A stretch of DNA of 7,033 bases from Anaerolineales bacterium. GTDB taxonomy: Bacteria > Chloroflexota > Anaerolineae > Anaerolineales > UBA6663. Both the position numbers and the translations under genes were made by a program. The stretch spans positions 1 through 7,033 of the forward strand of contig JAGOBN010000210.1 in the NCBI GenBank assembly GCA_017999235.1, given 5' to 3'. Shown in pieces: positions 4,587 to 7,033 of the stretch. Below the pieces are notes generated by a model, which saw only the letters and a list, made by a program, of their open reading frames with translations, ran no database searches and was not told where the DNA came from. The first letter of the stretch is position 1. Each line of letters begins with the position of its first letter.

Positions 4587-5377
4587 TGGCCGCTCCAGTG
4601 AGCGGAGCGCCCGCGGTCCCCAAGCTGGAACTGCGCGGCCTGAGCAAAACCTTCCGCGATGGCAGCGTGCCGCTGCCGGCGCTGGCTGAGGTTTCCCTGA
4701 TCGTCCAGCCGGGCGAGTTTGTCACGCTCATCGGCCCCTCCGGCAGCGGCAAAAGCACGCTGTTTAACATCATCGTCGGCCTGACCGAGCCGGACGCCGG
4801 CACAATCTTGTTTGATGGTGAACCGCCGGCGCGCGGAGGGCGGCCGCGCGCCGCGTACATGCCGCAGCGCGATCTACTGCTGCCCTGGCGCACCGTGCTG
4901 GAGAACGTGATCCTGCCGCTGGAGGTGGCCGGCCGGCCGCGGCCGGAGGCGCGGGCGCGCGCCCGGGAACTACTGCCGCTGTTTGGGCTGGAGGCCTTCG
5001 CGGACGCTTACCCGGCCGCGCTGTCCGGCGGGCTGCGCCAACGCGCGGCCTTGCTGCGGACCCTGCTGACGGACCGGGACGTGCTGCTGTTGGATGAGCC
5101 GTTTGGGGCGCTGGACGCGCTGACCCGCCGTGAACTGCAGGACTGGCTGTTGGAATTGTGGGGGCGCTTCCGGCCAACGGTGCTGTTCATCACGCACGAT
5201 GTGGAAGAAGCGCTCTACCTGGGGGACCGCGTGGTGGTGCTGAGCGCGCGGCCGGCCCGGGTGGCGCTGACCCTGGACGTGCGGCTGCCGCGCCCGCGCC
5301 GGCGCGGGCTGATCACTCTGCCGGAATTTGGCCGCCAGGAGGCGGAACTGCTGCAGGCGCTGGGGGTGCCGATCTAG
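4586..5377 (+). CDS. thiZ: ABC transporter ATP-binding protein, ThiZ-like
   Basis: A 263-residue cytoplasmic ATPase that powers the ThiX-like permease. Motifs in order: Walker A GPSGSGKST (50-58), Q-loop YMPQRD (91-96), signature LSGGLRQR (147-154), Walker B VLLLDEP (166-172), D-loop GALD (174-177), and switch histidine in FITHDVEEAL (201-210). It is closest in style to nitrate/sulfonate/taurine/ThiZ subunits; the fifth signature residue is Leu where Gln or Met is usual. The same frame is open upstream to 4058, but that part is thiY read out of frame. ATG 4586 overlaps the thiY stop and begins the normal domain. It is the last gene of the operon; I see no terminator hairpin after it, and its stop shares the tetranucleotide CTAG with the stop of the convergent acetyltransferase pseudogene. 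Confidence 0.92.
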   Translation: MAAPVSGAPAVPKLELRGLSKTFRDGSVPLPALAEVSLIVQPGEFVTLIGPSGSGKSTLFNIIVGLTEPDAGTILFDGEPPARGGRPRAAYMPQRDLLLPWRTVLENVILPLEVAGRPRPEARARARELLPLFGLEAFADAYPAALSGGLRQRAALLRTLLTDRDVLLLDEPFGALDALTRRELQDWLLELWGRFRPTVLFITHDVEEALYLGDRVVVLSARPARVALTLDVRLPRPRRRGLITLPEFGRQEAELLQALGVPI

Positions 5378-5857
5378 GCCGGCAGGTCTTTGCCCATTAC
5401 CAGCGCGTGGGAGAATCCCAGCCAGCGCCGAAAAACAAGTAGTGGTGCCGGCCGATAACGGCGAAGCCGAGCCGCTCATATAGCCGGCGCGCGCCAGATC
5501 AAAACCGCCGCGAGCAAGCGTGAGCCCACGCCTTGGCCGCGATGAGCGGGGTCCACGGCCAGCGCTGACAGGCGCAGCTGCCCGGGCGGAAGGCCTCCCG
5601 CCAAAACAAGCTGAGTACCAGCCAGGCCAGCGGACCGCGCGCCGGCCCCAGCTCCCGCAGGCAAACTCCCGGCGTGATCTCCAGAAAGCGCCGGCCGGCC
5701 ACCCCTAGCCGCTGGCCGCCGGCCCTCGCCCCCACGCACGCTCAGGCTGCAGCTGCCGGCCGAACGCTTCGTAAATGATCCGCGCGGCCGCGTTTCCCCA
5801 CTCTGGGCCGCCCAGGCCCGGCGTAATCTGCAAGCGTTCAGGTATCGGTCTGTAATT
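5374..5857 (-). pseudogene. GNAT-family acetyltransferase pseudogene with multiple frameshifts
   Basis: Read leftward, pieces of one acetyltransferase appear in order in different frames. IPERLQITPGLGGPEWGN with IIYEAFGRQLQPE lies in the frame open from 5857 to a TAG at 5707. GVAGRRFLEITPGVCLRELG and LVLSLFWREAFRPG are in a second frame. QLRLSALAVDPAHRGQGVGS is in a third and carries the acetyl-CoA binding motif A (V-D-P-x-x-R-G-x-G-V-G). RLGFAVIGRHHYLFFGAGW and SHALVMGKDLPA follow in further frames before TAG at 5376-5374. Frame changes fall near 5710-5730, 5581-5590 (CCCGGG), 5497-5505 (after TTTT), 5475-5482 (TATAT) and 5404-5420. The restored protein would be about 160 residues, normal for a GNAT enzyme. 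The start is unclear because a TAG (5860-5858) precedes the first piece and no ATG lies in that frame before the homology. Preserved residue patterns imply recent decay. Clustered sequencing indels are an alternative, though every neighbouring gene is intact. Confidence 0.8.
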
Positions 5858-5876
5858 CTAACCGGGCCGCGGGGTG

Positions 5877-5913
5877 TCACCTGGCGCCCGGCGCCATGAA
5901 TAATGTCAGGTGA
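5877..5913. repeat. Nested inverted repeats upstream of the acetyltransferase remnant
   Basis: TCACCTG at 5877-5883 is inverted as CAGGTGA at 5907-5913, a perfect 7-bp arm pair around a 23-base centre. Inside, overlapping the left arm, TGGCGC (5882-5887) and GCGCCA (5891-5896) form a 6-bp stem with loop CCG. No U-tract follows. It could be an operator, an RNA structure, or an inert remnant. Apart from this and the hairpin at 5941, the stretch 5858-5994 shows nothing else convincing. Confidence 0.35.
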
Positions 5914-5940
5914 AGCCCCGGCCGGTTCAGCCTATCCTGA

Positions 5941-5979
5941 ACTGGGCTCACCGCCCAGTCTGGTGTTCTCCACCTTTTT
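5941..5979 (+). terminator. Hairpin upstream of the beta-helix gene, possible terminator
   Basis: ACTGGGC (5941-5947) and GCCCAGT (5953-5959) make a perfect 7-bp stem with loop TCACC. A second small stem GGTG/CACC (5962-5965 with 5971-5974) follows and is directly trailed by TTTTT (5975-5979). Together they resemble a weak rightward terminator, although no rightward gene ends just upstream except the thi operon about 560 bases away. It could instead act in the leader of the gene at 5995. Confidence 0.35.
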
Positions 5980-5994
5980 ATTAATCGAGGGGTT

Positions 5995-7033
5995 ATGCTT
6001 CACCACATTCGTCCAAGAATGCTGTTGTTCACTGTCTTCGCGCTGGCGCTGACGGGGGCCGCACCCGCGCTGCCGCGCGCCCGCGCCGCCGGCCTGTGGT
6101 ACGTCTCTCCAGACGGCAGCAATACCAACAGTTGCAGCGCGCCGGCCGCGCCCTGCGCCACCCTGAACGGCGTCATCGCCAAGGCCGCGGACGGCGACAC
6201 GATCCACGCCGCGGCCGGCACCTACCGCGACAGCGGCCCGGAGGCGGTGCTGGTCAACAAGAGCGTCACGCTGGTCGGCGGCTGGGAGAACGACTTCGCG
6301 GCCCAAACAGGCATGTCCTTCATCGACGGCCAACTGCAGCGCCGAAGTGTCACCATCCCGGACGGCGTGACCGCGGCGCTTGAGCGCTTCACCATTCATG
6401 GCGGAGTGGACCCGGACGGCCCCGGCATCAATAACGCCGGCTCACTCACGCTGACGGACAGCGAGATCAACGCCAACTGGAATTCCGGCGGGATCGGGCC
6501 GCACGCCGGCGGGCTGTACAACTCCGGCACCGCCACCCTCAACCGAACATCGGTGTATGGCAATACCAGTTATTCGGCGCCCGGCGGCGGCATCTACAAC
6601 GCCGGGCGGCTGACCCTCAACGCCTCCACCGTGATTCAGAATTTGGGCGCAGCGGGCGGCGGCCTGGCCACATCCAGCCGTTTCCCGGTCGTCATCAACA
6701 ACAGCACCGTGATCAGCAACACCACCTATCGCGAGGGCGGCGCCGGGATCTTCGTCGGCCCGGAGCATACCGCGCTGGACAGCCCCGTCTACATCAATAA
6801 CTCCACCATTACCGGCAATCGGGCCGGCTATTGGTACGGCTATTCTGGGGGCCGCTACTTTGGCGGGCTGTCGGCCACCTCCGCCGTGATCCTCCGCAAC
6901 AGCCTCGTGGCGGACAACAGCGCCGATTATGGGCCGGACTGCGGCAACGAACTGACCAGCGCCGGCCACAACCTGATCGGCAACACGGCCGGCTGCAGTT
7001 TCGCCGCCCAGCCCAGCGACGTGCTGAACGTCG
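5995..7033 (+). CDS. Secreted right-handed parallel beta-helix protein, 5' part (runs off the window)
   Basis: An open frame starts at ATG 5995, preceded by GAGG(GG) at 5987-5992, and continues for 346 codons to the window edge without a stop. A Sec signal peptide is evident: MLHHIRPR, a hydrophobic core LLFTVFALALTGAAPAL (10-26) and a likely cleavage after ARAA (residues 29-32). The mature part opens with WYVSPDGSNT and the DGDTIHAAAGTYRDS segment seen at the start of pectate-lyase-like beta-helix domains. Repeating coils follow with Asn/Gly turns: GINNAGSLTLTDSEINAN, GGLYNSGTATLNRTSVYGN, GGGIYNAGRLTLNASTVIQN, VVINNSTVISN, VYINNSTITGN, VILRNSLVADN. The last residues, AGHNLIGNTAGC, match the start of the choice-of-anchor-Q region, in which a DP-x-LGPL-type sequence normally comes next. 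C47/C54 and C316/C334 may form disulfides. It is probably a cell-surface or exported protein; enzymatic activity is not shown, and ligand and anchoring are unknown. Confidence 0.85.
   Translation, partial: MLHHIRPRMLLFTVFALALTGAAPALPRARAAGLWYVSPDGSNTNSCSAPAAPCATLNGVIAKAADGDTIHAAAGTYRDSGPEAVLVNKSVTLVGGWENDFAAQTGMSFIDGQLQRRSVTIPDGVTAALERFTIHGGVDPDGPGINNAGSLTLTDSEINANWNSGGIGPHAGGLYNSGTATLNRTSVYGNTSYSAPGGGIYNAGRLTLNASTVIQNLGAAGGGLATSSRFPVVINNSTVISNTTYREGGAGIFVGPEHTALDSPVYINNSTITGNRAGYWYGYSGGRYFGGLSATSAVILRNSLVADNSADYGPDCGNELTSAGHNLIGNTAGCSFAAQPSDVLNV

Noticed and set aside
5476..5880. Intact leftward 134-codon protein
   Set aside because: Only its last third (QLRLSALAVDPAHRGQGVGS onward) resembles an acetyltransferase. 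The first part is out of frame with the family signal, so the ORF is a by-product of frameshifts in the pseudogene.
5932..6969. Leftward ORFs opposite the beta-helix gene
   Set aside because: The rightward frame has a signal peptide and regular beta-helix coils; the leftward ORFs lack domains and are antisense shadows in GC-rich DNA.
1..7033. CRISPR array, insertion sequence, tRNA or rRNA
   Set aside because: No regularly spaced direct repeats, transposase motifs with terminal repeats, cloverleaf sequences or rRNA signature stretches were seen.

Overview
This is a GC-rich window, roughly two-thirds G+C, from a bacterium. The gene content fits an uncultured member of the Chloroflexota, probably Anaerolineae-like: a secreted parallel beta-helix protein ending in a choice-of-anchor-Q-like motif, a P-loop ATPase fused to an OmpR-type winged helix, and ThiXYZ-type transport genes. 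The assignment rests on protein style only, because no rRNA or tRNA is present.

Layout. Bases 1-66 hold the first 12 codons of a leftward gene and a shared AT-rich promoter core. Bases 67-1146 encode the ATPase/winged-helix regulator. A convergent leftward gene (1208-1753) encodes a 27-repeat pentapeptide protein. Bases 1754-2066 are a divergent control region. It holds a leftward promoter with a palindrome in its spacer, a strong rightward promoter, a TPP (THI-box) riboswitch and an intrinsic terminator. The thiamine operon follows: thiN-like thiamine pyrophosphokinase (2067-2726), a 19-codon mini-ORF (2737-2796), then ABC transporter genes for permease (thiX-like, 2793-3590), lipoprotein substrate-binding protein (thiY-like, 3606-4586) and ATPase (thiZ-like, 4586-5377). 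Next is a leftward GNAT acetyltransferase pseudogene broken by about five frame changes (5374 to about 5857). An intergenic region with inverted repeats leads to the 5' part of a secreted beta-helix protein (from 5995) that runs off the window.

How the genes work together. The thi operon looks like a salvage unit. The transporter would import a thiamine-related pyrimidine (or thiamine), and the kinase makes TPP, which the riboswitch senses. The most striking detail is the switch. The 3' arm of the terminator hairpin carries the GGAGGG Shine-Dalgarno of thiN, and thiN most plausibly starts at a TTG within the U-tract. The same GGAGGG hexamer occurs in the conserved 3' part of the aptamer, so two identical hexamers can compete for a single CCCTCC. 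That suggests one hairpin controls both transcription termination and translation initiation. I see no CRISPR array, insertion sequence, tRNA or rRNA.
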